Assembly (NCBI RefSeq): GCF_017114945.1
Contig: NZ_JABXKQ010000175.1
Span: 62,001 to 126,000 of the forward strand
Length of the DNA: 64,000 nt
Origin: Nostoc sp. JL34
Lineage (GTDB): Bacteria; Cyanobacteriota; Cyanobacteriia; Cyanobacteriales; Nostocaceae
Reading direction: 5' to 3'
The position numbers and the translations under genes are program-made. The notes under the pieces were generated by a model. That model was not told where the DNA came from, made no database searches, and worked only from the letters and a program-made list of their open reading frames with translations. Position 1 is the stretch's first letter; every line of letters starts with the position of its first letter. Of the stretch, positions 35,874 through 45,388 are shown one piece after another.

Positions 35874-36496
35874 AATGCGCTCACCGCACGTAATTCATCA
35901 GCAAAACTTTCCCGTTTTTCAAATTGTAATGGGCCAGCGGTAGATCCCCAGATTTGCTTGTGGGTTTCAATATCCATACCTTTATCTAGACTTATCCAAG
36001 TCTGCTCGGTTACTTCTACTTCACTGATAAGATATGTCTGGCATCCATTGCGTTTAATCAGGCATTGATTGCCCGGTTCCACACTGCCTCGAAACATTTC
36101 ACCTTCTCGCTGGAAAACCATTGAACAGTGATAACGCCGTTCAATGCTTTCTGGGGTAATGGTTTTGAGGATATCTAATTCACGAGCAGCACCTGCATAA
36201 AGCATCTGGTCTTTCAAACTGTAATTTTCGATATAAATGCGCTCGCCTAAATCGACTAATTTATGTACTCCCTGGCGATAGGGTGTCCATAAATCGTGGT
36301 CATAAGCTTGTTCAGAATAAAAACCTATGGCAGAAAAAAATTCAATCGGTAAAGGGCGAAAATAAATGTGAATGTGGGCGTAAAGTTGCGGATTTGCAAA
36401 AGATTGCTTATAGTTGCTAAAATCTCCTGCCATCCAACAGGCTAAGGTGAGCAAATCGCTAGCGTTGGTGCTAGATTCACTGGGCGCTATCGTCAT
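35867..36496 (-). CDS. cpeT: Phycobiliprotein lyase CpeT (CpcT/CpeT family)
   Basis: 209 aa from ATG 36496, supported by GAGG six bases upstream. An in-frame TTG 21 bases earlier is less likely. Typical features are LLTLACWMAGDFSNYKQSFA at the start, HIHIYFRPLP, YRQGVHKL and RRYHCSMVF. The T-type lyases attach bilin to a beta-subunit Cys (the Cys-155-type site). Tightly packed between cpeS and cpeR. Confidence 0.92.
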   Translation of the reverse strand: MTIAPSESSTNASDLLTLACWMAGDFSNYKQSFANPQLYAHIHIYFRPLPIEFFSAIGFYSEQAYDHDLWTPYRQGVHKLVDLGERIYIENYSLKDQMLYAGAARELDILKTITPESIERRYHCSMVFQREGEMFRGSVEPGNQCLIKRNGCQTYLISEVEVTEQTWISLDKGMDIETHKQIWGSTAGPLQFEKRESFADELRAVSALC

Positions 36497-36555
36497 ATTC
36501 AACCTCAGGAGTGACAAAACTAGATGATTCCTTTTATGTTCTAACCTGATATTTA

Positions 36556-37092
36556 CTAACTGGTTAAATTTGACAAAGAGCGAATCTCGGAAGAAAAGGA
36601 AGCTGTTGTCACACCTTTACCATCACTGGTTTTAATCATCGCTACCCGAAATCGGAGATTTGGGTTAGCAAACCAAATTCGCTCCTCAGCAGCAGCGAGT
36701 TCATACTCTGTCAGCAAGGTAAAAATACCATCGTCACTCAGATGATATTTAGCCACTGCTGGGATTGTTTCGGCATATCCCTTGTCCCGCAGGAGTTTGC
36801 CTCTAGAAGGATTTTCTACATCGGGAATTGGCACTAGCACAGTACTACCAGAGATTGGTTTATCGTCCCAGTCTGACTCACCTTCCCAAGTCATCCGAAA
36901 GGGGTGGGTGATATTGGCTGTGTCAGTGTCATATAATTGACAGATTGCTAGCACCGCAGGATCATCGGTAGATAGAGACTCAATGTCAATGTTAGATAGT
37001 ACTTCTTCAAAGTGGGCGAATGCTAAATGATGACCGCTACGCTGCGATCGCCATCGTCCAATTGAAAGTTCAAAGAATTCAGTAATTTCCAT
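36556..37092 (-). CDS. cpeS: Phycobiliprotein lyase CpeS (CpcS/CpeS family)
   Basis: 178 aa. MEITEFFELSIGRWRSQRSG is the typical N-terminus of the S/U-type lipocalin-fold lyases; GKLLRDKGYAETIPAVAKY and FRVAMIKTSDG are further family blocks. It should load phycoerythrobilin onto the Cys-82-type site of phycoerythrin subunits. Located 59 bases before cpeT on the same strand. A second family member lies at 42813. Confidence 0.92.
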   Translation of the reverse strand: MEITEFFELSIGRWRSQRSGHHLAFAHFEEVLSNIDIESLSTDDPAVLAICQLYDTDTANITHPFRMTWEGESDWDDKPISGSTVLVPIPDVENPSRGKLLRDKGYAETIPAVAKYHLSDDGIFTLLTEYELAAAEERIWFANPNLRFRVAMIKTSDGKGVTTASFSSEIRSLSNLTS

Positions 37093-37278
37093 TAGAAAAG
37101 TGATCTTAAAAAAGTAGCTTAAAATCCAAGAGATATCTTGGCTAAAAAATTATTCTCCCAGTCTCTATACTAGCCTTCTTCACCACAACTGCATTTAGGA
37201 GTGCTGAGTGCTGAGTTAGAAGTTAGAAGTTATTATTTTCCCCCAGTCCCCAGTCCCCAGCCTCCTACTTAGACAAAT

Positions 37279-38037
37279 TTAAGCAACTTCAGTGATACTG
37301 ATGATTTTGCCGCCTGTCCGATGAATGTTTTGCACTTGCCCAGACAGTTGGTTGTAGTTAACTACATATTCGAGATTGCCCAGACGAGTACGGAGGTTAG
37401 CTGAACCTTTAACGGCCTTAATCAAGAAGCGTTTGTCGGTGCTGCTGACACTAGAACCGGCAGCGGGAGCCTTGATGGATGTGGGTAAATTGGAACCGAC
37501 ATCACTGATCAGTTTGGCTTTGCGATCGCTATCACTGCTAGCGAATCCTCTTAGTAAGGTAAAGGTGCGGTTAAAGCTAACATTCTTAATTCCTATTTGG
37601 GAGCTTGTGCTGCGAACATAAGGAACAATATTCTCGCCAAAATTCTGCTGATATTCGTTGCTATCGATATAGGATTCGATCTCAGCATCATAGCCCTGTT
37701 CGTTATAGATGCGGACGTGTTCGGCAATTTCTGCCTGATCGGCAGGAGGACGTCCTAGCAGGTGTTTGAAGTTCAGTTCAATGAACCGATACTGGGAAGA
37801 AGAGTTGAAAAACAGGGATTGATAAAGTTCTGATTTCGCAACGGTATTGACGAATTCACGGACGCTGATTTTGCGATCGCGCAATTGCGATTCAGCAGTG
37901 GCTAGTCGCTCACTTTCCAACAAGTGAGCATTACCCAAAACTTGTTTGTAAACGGCCCGAATCAGTGTTTGTAATTCACTTTCGCTGGTGTTGGGACGCA
38001 GCTCAACCGTAGGTGAATCAATAGCCCAAAGTGACAT
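37279..38037 (-). CDS. Phycoerythrin-associated rod linker (CpeD/CpeE type)
   Basis: 252 aa. The PBS_linker_poly domain covers about 20-165 (IRAVYKQVLGNAHLLESERL, FIELNFKHLLGRPP, SNEYQQNFGENIVPY) and a CpcD-like capping domain covers about 198-250 (RFLIKAVKGSANLRTRLG ... IHRTGGKIISITEVA). The start is backed by AGGAGATACTTCA. Length fits both CpeD and CpeE, and I cannot decide between them. Only one such gene is present between cpeC and cpeS, where Fremyella has two. Confidence 0.88.
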   Translation of the reverse strand: MSLWAIDSPTVELRPNTSESELQTLIRAVYKQVLGNAHLLESERLATAESQLRDRKISVREFVNTVAKSELYQSLFFNSSSQYRFIELNFKHLLGRPPADQAEIAEHVRIYNEQGYDAEIESYIDSNEYQQNFGENIVPYVRSTSSQIGIKNVSFNRTFTLLRGFASSDSDRKAKLISDVGSNLPTSIKAPAAGSSVSSTDKRFLIKAVKGSANLRTRLGNLEYVVNYNQLSGQVQNIHRTGGKIISITEVA

Positions 38038-38501
38038 TGAAGTATCTCCTGAAAAACGCTAATTAAATGAAATTTCCGAGCATTCTACCTCTATAAGGGG
38101 TAAAATTTCCCATCAGTTGTCAGTTATTTTTGCTACTGACTAGCTTTTGTAAAACTTTAGTTTGTGAAAGTGCGTTAAATATCTTCGTATATCACAACTG
38201 ATGGCGAAATTGGTCAAACCCCAGATCAGCGCTCTGGCTAACTTTTGATAAATCAGGATTTACGCAAACAATAGCCGAAAAGAATGATTTTCAAGTAGGG
38301 CAATTCATTTAGACGCATCCTCTTAGGTCGAAGCAAGCTATGCATAGCGTCTCGTGGAGAAGCGGCTTTTCGCAAGGTATTGCCAGCGCGTGAGTTTTGC
38401 GTAAGTCATAGAATGATCAACACGGGGGATTAAAGACTAGAAACTGAGTCCGGTGGAAATTATTTCCCAATCTCTAATCTCTAATCCCCAAATTCTATTC
38501 T
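38038..38501. other. 464-base gap with a miniature element (38254-38408)
   Basis: TCAGGATTTACGCAAAC (from 38254) and GAGTTTTGCGTAAGTCAT (to 38408) are the inverted ends of a ~155-bp element with an inner repeat AGCGTCTCGTGGAGAAGCGG. It separates cpeC from the next linker gene, so either the operon reads through it or the downstream genes have their own promoter near 38050-38200. No ORF is present. Confidence 0.55.
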
Positions 38502-39365
38502 TTAGTTGACAGGGGTAATACTGGCGATCGCACCACCTTGCTGGTGAATCCGCTGATATTCTTGTGAAAGCTTATTGTATGGCACGAAAAAGACTTGGTT
38601 ACTGCGGCGAAACTTGGAAATGTTATTTACCACATTTGCCTTGTAGCCAGTGACTTCAATTCGGTAGACCTTGCCATCATCACCAGATCCCACACCTTGA
38701 CGAGTGCGAGGAGTAGATGTCGGGTTGCGGAATGCAGCACCCTTGCTGGCTGGTGAAACCACAGGGGTAGGCGTGCTTTGAATTAGCAAACTGTTTAATT
38801 TTGGTTGTTTGCCAGCTAAGTCACCTTTGAGGCTGCTGCTAGAGGAACCACGAACTAGTTGGAACAAGTGGGTAAACTGAACCAAATTCTGGATAGCTTC
38901 GGTTTGGTAGCCCCGAATATAAGGCACAATGTTTTCCCCAAAAGTTTCTTGGTATTCGTCGCTGTCTAGATAAGAATCAATCTCACCCTCAAAGCCCTTG
39001 GTATCCAGAATAGTACTGTGTGTACGCGTTTCTTCTAGATCCAATGGCGCACGACCAAGGAAATGTCTGAAATTTAGTTCAATCGCCCGATAGCGAGGGG
39101 CGCTATCAAAAAACCGCGAACGGTAAAGTTCCGACTTCCCGACTTGACGCACAAATCCGCGAACGCTAATTTCACCCCGTTTGAGTTGGGATTCCGCAAC
39201 GGAAAGCCGCTCACTCTCCATTACATAAGCATTACCTAGAACTTGCTTGTAGACGGATCTAATTACGGTTTCAACTTCCTCATTAGAGCGATTTGGCCAC
39301 AGATCAATGGGATCGGTATCTTCAAACAGAGCGATCCCTAATCGTGATGCTGGTCCAAAAGCCAT
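38502..39365 (-). CDS. cpeC: Phycoerythrin-associated rod linker CpeC
   Basis: 287 aa. The N-terminus MAFGPASRLGIALFEDTDP is typical of CpeC. The PBS_linker_poly domain covers about 20-180 (VIRSVYKQVLGNAYVMESER, YRAIELNFRHFLGRAPLDLE, DSYLDSDEYQETFGENIVPY), then a linker and a CpcD-type domain at about 232-285. It joins phycoerythrin hexamers into rods. It is first in the minus-strand cpe run; GGGAGATAGTTTAA precedes the ATG. The 446-base upstream region should carry the main promoter. Confidence 0.92.
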   Translation of the reverse strand: MAFGPASRLGIALFEDTDPIDLWPNRSNEEVETVIRSVYKQVLGNAYVMESERLSVAESQLKRGEISVRGFVRQVGKSELYRSRFFDSAPRYRAIELNFRHFLGRAPLDLEETRTHSTILDTKGFEGEIDSYLDSDEYQETFGENIVPYIRGYQTEAIQNLVQFTHLFQLVRGSSSSSLKGDLAGKQPKLNSLLIQSTPTPVVSPASKGAAFRNPTSTPRTRQGVGSGDDGKVYRIEVTGYKANVVNNISKFRRSNQVFFVPYNKLSQEYQRIHQQGGAIASITPVN

Positions 39366-39811
39366 TTAAACTATCTCCCAGTTAACAACTAAATTTTATG
39401 AGAAGGATATTCAGCAAATGTTAAAAGACTTTACATCATTATGACAGAAGAGAGGATATGGAGACTTTAAATCCTTGTTAGTCTTGATGATTTAAGTTTT
39501 TGCATCGTTTGCCTTTATGTATTTTGATACGATGGCGAAACCATATTTATTAAAATTTGTTAAGTTAGATAATACTTTAGAAAAATTTTAACTTTTTTTT
39601 TAGTATCTGATTGGCAATTGGGATATAAGCGATGGTAGGGTTATATGCGCTTGAGCAAGAGTATTAATCATGCTCAGTTGCCGAAGCTCGTCTCAGTAAG
39701 TGGTCGAGAATAAATCAAACTATGTTACGCAATGTAAAACTAATGAAATTGGCTTATAGTAAGGAATTCAGCCATTAAAAGACGACTGAGTTCTTTACTA
39801 CAAACCTTTAA
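39366..39811. other. 446-base region upstream of cpeC
   Basis: AT-rich promoter-like sequence for cpeC with poly-A/T tracts near 39585-39605. I could not identify a clear CcaR-type direct repeat. No gene was found. Confidence 0.4.
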
Positions 39812-40411
39812 TTATTCACGCTCACTTGCTGATCGAATTTGGAAAGTAGCCAGTTGGCTGATTAAATGGTCAAAATAGGCAGCAAGAGTTTCCTCCTGAT
39901 TGGCTTGGCAGCGTTTCAAACTAGCAGTTTTGATGCTTTTTAAGCCTAAAACCATTGCATCCAATGGAACTTGTAATTCTTGATAGAGCAAATTCATATA
40001 GTGCAGTCCTGAGGGATTCGTATACTCCGTGTGACCACCTGCTATGCCATAAGTAATACAGCGGAGAAAATGCCAAAAATCTCGCCAGCAAGCTTGGGCG
40101 CGTTCCGGTGGATAAAGACCGCCTCCAGGCTGGATAATTTCGGGATAAGTCGCCAAAACCTCTTGTCTGGCTTCATCAACGATTTCGGCTGCGCGATCGC
40201 GTAACAACACAGCAACAGGAATCAACTTAGAATTATCTGGTGACAAGGTTATAATCTGCAATAAATCTTCGTCGCCCAGGTAGCGAAAAGCATCATCCGC
40301 AGCTTGAAATATGGCGATCGCTGCTTTCGGATGGGACTGTTCCCATTCAGCAAAGCTGACAATTCTCGCTTTGGCTATTAATTCTTTAACGGTTTCGCTT
40401 AATTGAGTCAT
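39812..40411 (-). CDS. Stand-alone phycobiliprotein-domain protein
   Basis: 199 aa from ATG 40411. The frame is open 108 bases further, but that part translates GGGCATT-type repeats. The fold is that of phycobilisome subunits: an N-terminal helical region, then ARQEVLATYPEIIQPGGGLY and ACWRDFWHFLRCITYGIAGG, which aligns with the chromophore-Cys helix of biliproteins (usual form CxRDxxxxLRYVTYA). Cys is present at the expected position. It is not a canonical alpha or beta subunit. It lies beside cpeC and could be a chaperone, sensor or minor core component; the role is unknown. Confidence 0.8.
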   Translation of the reverse strand: MTQLSETVKELIAKARIVSFAEWEQSHPKAAIAIFQAADDAFRYLGDEDLLQIITLSPDNSKLIPVAVLLRDRAAEIVDEARQEVLATYPEIIQPGGGLYPPERAQACWRDFWHFLRCITYGIAGGHTEYTNPSGLHYMNLLYQELQVPLDAMVLGLKSIKTASLKRCQANQEETLAAYFDHLISQLATFQIRSASERE

Positions 40412-40615
40412 TGGTTTAGGGGATAGGGCATAGGGCATGGGGCATTGGGCATTGGGCTTGGGACAAGGGGGACAAATCAATTCAAAATTCAAAATTAAAG
40501 AACTTCTGCCTTCTCCCAAGGGGAGACGCTAAAAGCGATCTGCCTCCTGCCTCTTCTTTTCCAATGCCCAATGCCCAATGCCCTAAAATAAAGAATAGCT
40601 GTACCAAATGCACCT

Positions 40616-41278
40616 ATGGAAATCCATAAAATCCAAGCTGAACTGAAGAACCCAGATTTTCACTATCGGCTGAAGGCGATCGCTGCCCTCAATGATTATG
40701 AATCAGAAGTTGCAGTTCCTCTGCTCACGAGTAAACTTCATGACTCAGAATTTTTGGTGCGTTCTTTTGTGGCTAGGGGTTTGGGGAATCAACAATCAGC
40801 GGAATCTTTTGCTGCGTTGATGCAAATTATGAAATTTGATGATACTCCCAACGTGCGGGCTGAGGCGGCAAATTCTTTATCGTTATTTGGCAGAGTTGCA
40901 GTTTCTCATCTAGTTCTGGCATATTATCAGGATGACCACTGGCTAGTTAGGCGGAGTATTTTGGCCGCGATCGCTGAAATGGATTGCCCTGAAGAACTAT
41001 TTGATATCTGCGTTCAGGGTTTAAAAGATGAAGATTTTACAGTTCAGGAATCCTCTGTTGATGGACTCGCCTTACTAGCTGATTCTAGCCAACATGATGC
41101 GGCATTAGCTCAAATACTAACGTTGGTAAATGATGAATCTTGGCGGATGCGGGTGCGAGTTAGCTATGCCCTCAAACGATTTGACGAGCCGGAAGCAAAA
41201 GCAGCCCTGAACCAACTTAGACAGGATGAGGATCACCGAGTTGTCGGCGCTGCTTTAGAAGACTTGTTGCCACAATAG
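40616..41278 (+). CDS. HEAT-repeat protein (PBS lyase HEAT-like)
   Basis: 220 aa built of about six HEAT repeats (RLKAIAALNDY, LVRSFVARGLGNQ, NVRAEAANSLSLFG, LVRRSILAAIAEM, TVQESSVDGLALLA, RMRVRVSYALKRF). In phycoerythrin regions such proteins include CpeZ and other E/F-type lyase partners; IaiH-type HEAT proteins are similar in size. Context favours a phycobiliprotein lyase or chaperone role, without proof. Divergent from the biliprotein-domain gene, with a GGGCATT repeat block between. Confidence 0.82.
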   Translation: MEIHKIQAELKNPDFHYRLKAIAALNDYESEVAVPLLTSKLHDSEFLVRSFVARGLGNQQSAESFAALMQIMKFDDTPNVRAEAANSLSLFGRVAVSHLVLAYYQDDHWLVRRSILAAIAEMDCPEELFDICVQGLKDEDFTVQESSVDGLALLADSSQHDAALAQILTLVNDESWRMRVRVSYALKRFDEPEAKAALNQLRQDEDHRVVGAALEDLLPQ

Positions 41279-41330
41279 CGGTGTGGATTAGTTCAGAATT
41301 TTTTTGTGATCTAAACTTGTTTGAATTAGA

Positions 41331-41457
41331 TATAGGAATCCGATTTGATTTCTGAATCACTCGTAGAGGTAAGGGACTGGGGACTGGGGACTGGGGACTG
41401 GGAAGAAGGAATAAAGGTGTACTGAGTTTTGTTCAAAAATCAAATATGAGTCTTATA
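41331..41457. repeat. Miniature element (TATAGGA..TC ends) carrying a heptamer array
   Basis: Ends match the element at 24107-24210 (TATAGGAATCCGATTTGATT and AAATCAAATATGAGTCTTATA). The middle holds four GGGGACT units (about 41372-41402), absent from the other copy, so the heptamer array was gained inside the element. Confidence 0.7.
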
Positions 41458-41553
41458 CAATATATTATTTTACCTTAAATTTGACAAAAATATCCGGTTA
41501 ATCTGCCAAAATCTGGAAGAAAAGATCAACTTTTTCGAGATGAGGAGGCATTT

Positions 41554-41754
41554 GTGACTGATATACAAGCTGGTCAAATGACTTGGCGACTACCAGGTTC
41601 CTCAGAATGTGCCTTACATTTGCGGCATAATGCTTCGGAACCTTGGCGATCGTATAAAGAATTTCCACAATATGTTCTACCTGATCCGCCCGGTTTTTCC
41701 GAAGGATACGCTACATTTTTAGCGCTCCTGAAAAAGAACTGGCAGCCGTTGTAA
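41554..41754 (+). CDS. Small conserved-looking hypothetical protein, 66 aa
   Basis: Starts at GTG 41554 with a strong GAGGAGG about seven bases upstream. The product (MTDIQAGQMTWRLPGSSECA, ending LLKKNWQPL) is Trp/Pro-rich and globular-looking, without membrane segments. No family was recognised. The excellent ribosome-binding site argues for a real gene. Confidence 0.65.
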   Translation: MTDIQAGQMTWRLPGSSECALHLRHNASEPWRSYKEFPQYVLPDPPGFSEGYATFLALLKKNWQPL

Positions 41755-41871
41755 ACTCACTACAAAACAACTGGTCAAACAATTTTGGATTTTGGGTCGC
41801 TGGAAGCGCAACTGAGATTTTGGATTTATTTCGCTCACAAGGAGTGTAGCTTGCGCCTAAAATTGGCATGG

Positions 41872-42696
41872 TCAAGCACTCAAACTCTCACGGGTTGTTG
41901 TGCGGGTGTAGGCGTTCCAAACGTCGAGTTCTGAATGTGGACGGCTGGAAAGCATGGCTTTCGTTGCTTCTGTGAGTCCTTGAGCAAGAGTAAAATCTGC
42001 CCCAGCGATACTTTGAAGATGCTCCATCTCTGCATCACTGAGGTCAGTTGCTCGCAGGTCTGTATCCCGCAAATCGGCTCCAGTCAGTCGAGCATTTCGC
42101 AAGCAAGCTCCTGTCAAATAAGCTTTTGTCAGGTCAGCACCGCTCAAAGCCGCACCTTGCAAATTGGCTCCTGTCAAATCAGCGCCACTCAGGTAGGCTC
42201 CACGCAGATTAGCGTCTTGTAAATCTGCATTTCGTAAAGAAGCAGTATTGAGAAAAGCACCATTGAGATTAGCACCCGGCCCTACCGCTCCAGAAGCTTT
42301 GTAGTTATATTCTGGGGGCCATTGCGTTTGTGTATCATAAAGCGCTACTTGGAGTTTGGCTCCCTCCAAATTTGCACCACTGAGATTTGTTTGTTGGAGA
42401 TCAGCACGGTTTAAATAGGCTCCCTGCAAATTAGCCCCACTCAAATCGGCTCCTCGCAGATTAGCACCTCGCAAATCAGCCCCACTCAAATCGACATTAC
42501 TCAAGACCACCTCACTGAGGTCGGCTCCTAATAGCTTGGCTTTACTCAAGTTAGCTTGTTGGAAATCGACTTCCTTTAGATTGAATTGGTACAAATCGAC
42601 CCAATCCAGAGGGATTCCTTTTTTGAGGGCTGTTAAGATTTCTGGAGTTGGACTGGGACGTTCGCTAGTAATAAGTTGAATTTCACTATTTGTCAT
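41872..42696 (-). CDS. Pentapeptide-repeat protein
   Basis: 274 aa. After an N-terminal ~40 residues, two blocks of A(D/N)LxX pentapeptides (about 45-115 and 140-225; for example GADLRGANLRGADLSGANLQ) form a right-handed beta-helix. A short insertion (ALYDTQTQWPPEYNYKASGA) between the blocks is typical of cyanobacterial members. Function of such proteins is mostly unknown. Divergent from the lyase gene at 42813. Confidence 0.92.
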   Translation of the reverse strand: MTNSEIQLITSERPSPTPEILTALKKGIPLDWVDLYQFNLKEVDFQQANLSKAKLLGADLSEVVLSNVDLSGADLRGANLRGADLSGANLQGAYLNRADLQQTNLSGANLEGAKLQVALYDTQTQWPPEYNYKASGAVGPGANLNGAFLNTASLRNADLQDANLRGAYLSGADLTGANLQGAALSGADLTKAYLTGACLRNARLTGADLRDTDLRATDLSDAEMEHLQSIAGADFTLAQGLTEATKAMLSSRPHSELDVWNAYTRTTTRESLSA

Positions 42697-42812
42697 CAGC
42701 TGATTAGAATATAACTTTTGGAGTTATTCTACACTTTAGCGAAATCGGGACTTCATCCGATCGCTCAGTATTCAATAACGCCAAAATTTGATCAAACGAG
42801 GTTTCAAAACAG

Positions 42813-43391
42813 ATGCATATAATACCGCCTTTGACAATGATCGACTTTTTCCGTAAAAGTGAGGGTACATGGTTTACAGAACGCTCCGTTCATCATTTTG
42901 ACTCGGCGGCGGATGAGTCGGGAGAGTCGAATTTGATCATTAAAGTCATGGAAAAGGATGATCCGAAAGTCCAAGAAGTTTGTAAAGCCCAAGGGATAGA
43001 CCCGACTAAAGCAACAGGCGGTGCTAGCTTTGCATGGCAGGCTAACCTAGATACCAGGCTCCCTAATACCGATAATGCAGCCATTTTGGTTGATATTCCT
43101 GACGAAACGAGACGTTCTGGAAAACTGATCCGTAACCAAGGCTATGTTGAGAGCATTCCAGTTGTGAGCCGATATCAGTTTGCTGATGATGGGGTGCTGA
43201 CGATTGATACTGACTATGACAACAATCAAGGTCAGGAACGTTGTTGGTTTATTACAGATGATTTTCGTGTCAGAGTCAGCACAGTACGAATGATGAACGG
43301 AATCAACTTGATGACTTATTGCTCTGAGCGTCGCTGTGTTTCTCAAGAAGTTCTGGAGCAAATGATCGGTCGCAATCATGCTAGGCGTTAG
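42813..43391 (+). CDS. Second S/U-type phycobiliprotein lyase (CpeU/CpcU-like)
   Basis: 192 aa; if translation begins at the internal Met at 42837 ([10 protein letters not shown]), 184 aa. Family blocks are [49 protein letters not shown] and [15 protein letters not shown]-type enzymes chromophorylate the Cys-82-type site, often as S/U pairs. It precedes pebA-pebB on the same strand, so bilin synthesis and attachment genes are adjacent. GAGG about ten bases before 42813 supports the longer start. Confidence 0.88.
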   Translation: MHIIPPLTMIDFFRKSEGTWFTERSVHHFDSAADESGESNLIIKVMEKDDPKVQEVCKAQGIDPTKATGGASFAWQANLDTRLPNTDNAAILVDIPDETRRSGKLIRNQGYVESIPVVSRYQFADDGVLTIDTDYDNNQGQERCWFITDDFRVRVSTVRMMNGINLMTYCSERRCVSQEVLEQMIGRNHARR

Positions 43392-43600
43392 TGGGGATTG
43401 GGGATTGGGGATTGGGGATTGGGGATTGGGGACTGGGGACTGGGGACTGGGGATTGGGGACTGGGAAGAATAATCTAGAATACCTAATGACAAATAACCA
43501 ATGACCAATGACCAATGACCAATGACCAATGCCCAATGACCAATGACCAATGACCAATGCCCAATGACCAATGACCAATGACCAATTCCCCATTAAGGAA
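43392..43600. repeat. Two adjacent heptamer tandem arrays
   Basis: GGGGATTG/GGGGACTG units at about 43393-43466 are followed by CAATGAC/CAATGCC units at about 43495-43592. They fill the space before pebA and account for long spurious reading frames on both strands. Confidence 0.88.
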
Positions 43601-43679
43601 TGTTGCTTTGTTTCTCATAAATGAGACGTGCACGATCGCCATCACTTATTTTCATGCAAGGGTTAACAAATCATGCTCC

Positions 43680-44414
43680 ATGTATAAGCCTTTCCTGGAA
43701 TTTTTAGAAAAAGAGCTATTTCAGCGGTTTGATTTACAAAGTAGGGCCATTTCCCCTGGTTTGGAATTCAAAGTTAGCGATCGCGGCAGAAACCCAGCAA
43801 CTATTCGCAGTTGGTGTCACCAATGTCAAGAGTTGCGGAAAATTCGCTATACCTACATTGATGCCGGAGAGAGTGCCCAAATTTTTAACAGTGTGGTTTA
43901 TCCTAGTCATCACTATGATCTACCTCTGTTAGGGATTGACTTTTTATCCTTTGGTAAAGTCAAAAATCTGATTGTGCTTGACTTTCAGCCTTTATTTCAG
44001 GATGAAGCTTATCAAAAAAAATATATAGTTCCGCTAAAATCTCTCCATGATAAATACCCTGATTTGGCACAAAACTTAGAAATGAAGTTTTACGATGCCA
44101 ACCAGTATTTTTCTAAGTACCTATTGTTTGCTAAAACAGATCCTGAAACAGTGGCAACGCGTGTCTTTGAAGCTTTTCAGGATTATTTAAACTTGTATTG
44201 GCAAATGTTAGCAGATGCCAAACCACTCCAAGACCCTGAAGATATCCAGCGGATTGTCAAAGCCCAAAAAGACTATGACCAATATAGTGCAGACCGCGAT
44301 CCAGCATCTGGTTTGTTTAGCAGTTACTTTGGTCATGAATGGGCAGAGCGCTTTCTCCATGAATTCTTGTTTGAAGATGCTGTTCCCCTAGCAGTTAGTG
44401 GTAGCAAAAGATAA
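43680..44414 (+). CDS. pebA: 15,16-dihydrobiliverdin:ferredoxin oxidoreductase
   Basis: 244 aa from ATG 43680 (MYKPFLEFLEKELFQRFDLQ). The frame is open 102 bases upstream, but that part includes repeat sequence. A ferredoxin-dependent bilin reductase of the HY2 family; PebA reduces biliverdin IXa at C15-C16. Typical blocks are IFNSVVYPSHHYDLPLLGID, LIVLDFQPLFQDE and EWAERFLHEFLFED. The assignment as PebA rather than PebB comes from gene order and from comparison with the following gene. Confidence 0.9.
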   Translation: MYKPFLEFLEKELFQRFDLQSRAISPGLEFKVSDRGRNPATIRSWCHQCQELRKIRYTYIDAGESAQIFNSVVYPSHHYDLPLLGIDFLSFGKVKNLIVLDFQPLFQDEAYQKKYIVPLKSLHDKYPDLAQNLEMKFYDANQYFSKYLLFAKTDPETVATRVFEAFQDYLNLYWQMLADAKPLQDPEDIQRIVKAQKDYDQYSADRDPASGLFSSYFGHEWAERFLHEFLFEDAVPLAVSGSKR

Positions 44415-44483
44415 CCGAATGAAAAAGGGTATTGGGGATTATTAATTTTGAATGCGTGAATTTTGAATTCGGAGCAAAGCGAC

Positions 44484-45230
44484 GTGACACTCTATCAGCC
44501 ATTTCTCGATTATGCGATCGCCTACATGCGATCGCGCTTGGATTTACAGCCCTATCCTATCCCCGCTGGGTTTGAGTCCAAGAGTGCTGTTGTGGGCAAG
44601 GGAAAGAATCAGGAAGAGGTTGTCACAACAAGTTATGCCTTTCAAACTTCAAAATTGCGGCAAATTCGTGCCGCTCATGTACAGGGTGGCAATTCGCTGC
44701 AAGTACTGAATTTTGTGATTTTCCCCCGCCTCAACTACGATTTACCATTTTTTGGGGCGGATCTGGTGACATTACCCGGAGGACATCTGATTGCTTTGGA
44801 TATGCAGCCTCTATTTCGCGATGATCCAGCATATCAGGCGAAATATACTGAACCAATTCTGCCGATTTTCCACGCCCATCAACAACATCTGTCTTGGGGC
44901 GGAGATTTTCCCGAAGAAGCACAGCCCTTTTTCTCTCCGGCTTTTCTGTGGACTCGTCCCCAAGAAACGGCTGTAGTAGAAACTCAGGTGTTTGCTGCTT
45001 TCAAAGACTATTTGAAAGCTTATCTAGATTTCGTGGAGCAGGCAGAAGCTGTAACAGATTCCCAAAATTTAGCAGCCATTGAGCAAGCCCAACTGCGATA
45101 CCTGCGATATCGGGCTGAAAAAGACCCAGCACGAGGCATGTTCAAACGTTTCTATGGTGCGGAATGGACTGAGGAATATATTCACGGCTTTTTATTTGAC
45201 CTAGAGAGAAAATTAGCAGCTATTAACTAG
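44484..45230 (+). CDS. pebB: Phycoerythrobilin:ferredoxin oxidoreductase
   Basis: 248 aa from GTG 44484, with GGAG nine bases upstream; a TTG at 44463 is in frame but lacks a good site. HY2-family bilin reductase that converts 15,16-dihydrobiliverdin to phycoerythrobilin. Blocks include [45 protein letters not shown] and [13 protein letters not shown]. It lies 69 bases after pebA; the two enzymes channel the intermediate. Confidence 0.93.
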   Translation: MTLYQPFLDYAIAYMRSRLDLQPYPIPAGFESKSAVVGKGKNQEEVVTTSYAFQTSKLRQIRAAHVQGGNSLQVLNFVIFPRLNYDLPFFGADLVTLPGGHLIALDMQPLFRDDPAYQAKYTEPILPIFHAHQQHLSWGGDFPEEAQPFFSPAFLWTRPQETAVVETQVFAAFKDYLKAYLDFVEQAEAVTDSQNLAAIEQAQLRYLRYRAEKDPARGMFKRFYGAEWTEEYIHGFLFDLERKLAAIN

Positions 45231-45388
45231 ACAAATTCGGTTAAGAAATTAAGCAGGGGAGGCAGGGGAGACAAGGGGAGCAGGAGGAGCAGGGGAGAAA
45301 AAAATGCTTATCCGAGTAGTGTGCCCAAGCAACAGCGAAGCGATCGCTGCATAGTTTACCTGTTTTTGAAATTCCCCCGATCGTATTC

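Noticed and set aside
43047-43593. Long minus-strand frames over the arrays before pebA
   Set aside because: Repeat translation ([22 protein letters not shown]) overlapping a well-supported lyase gene on the other strand.
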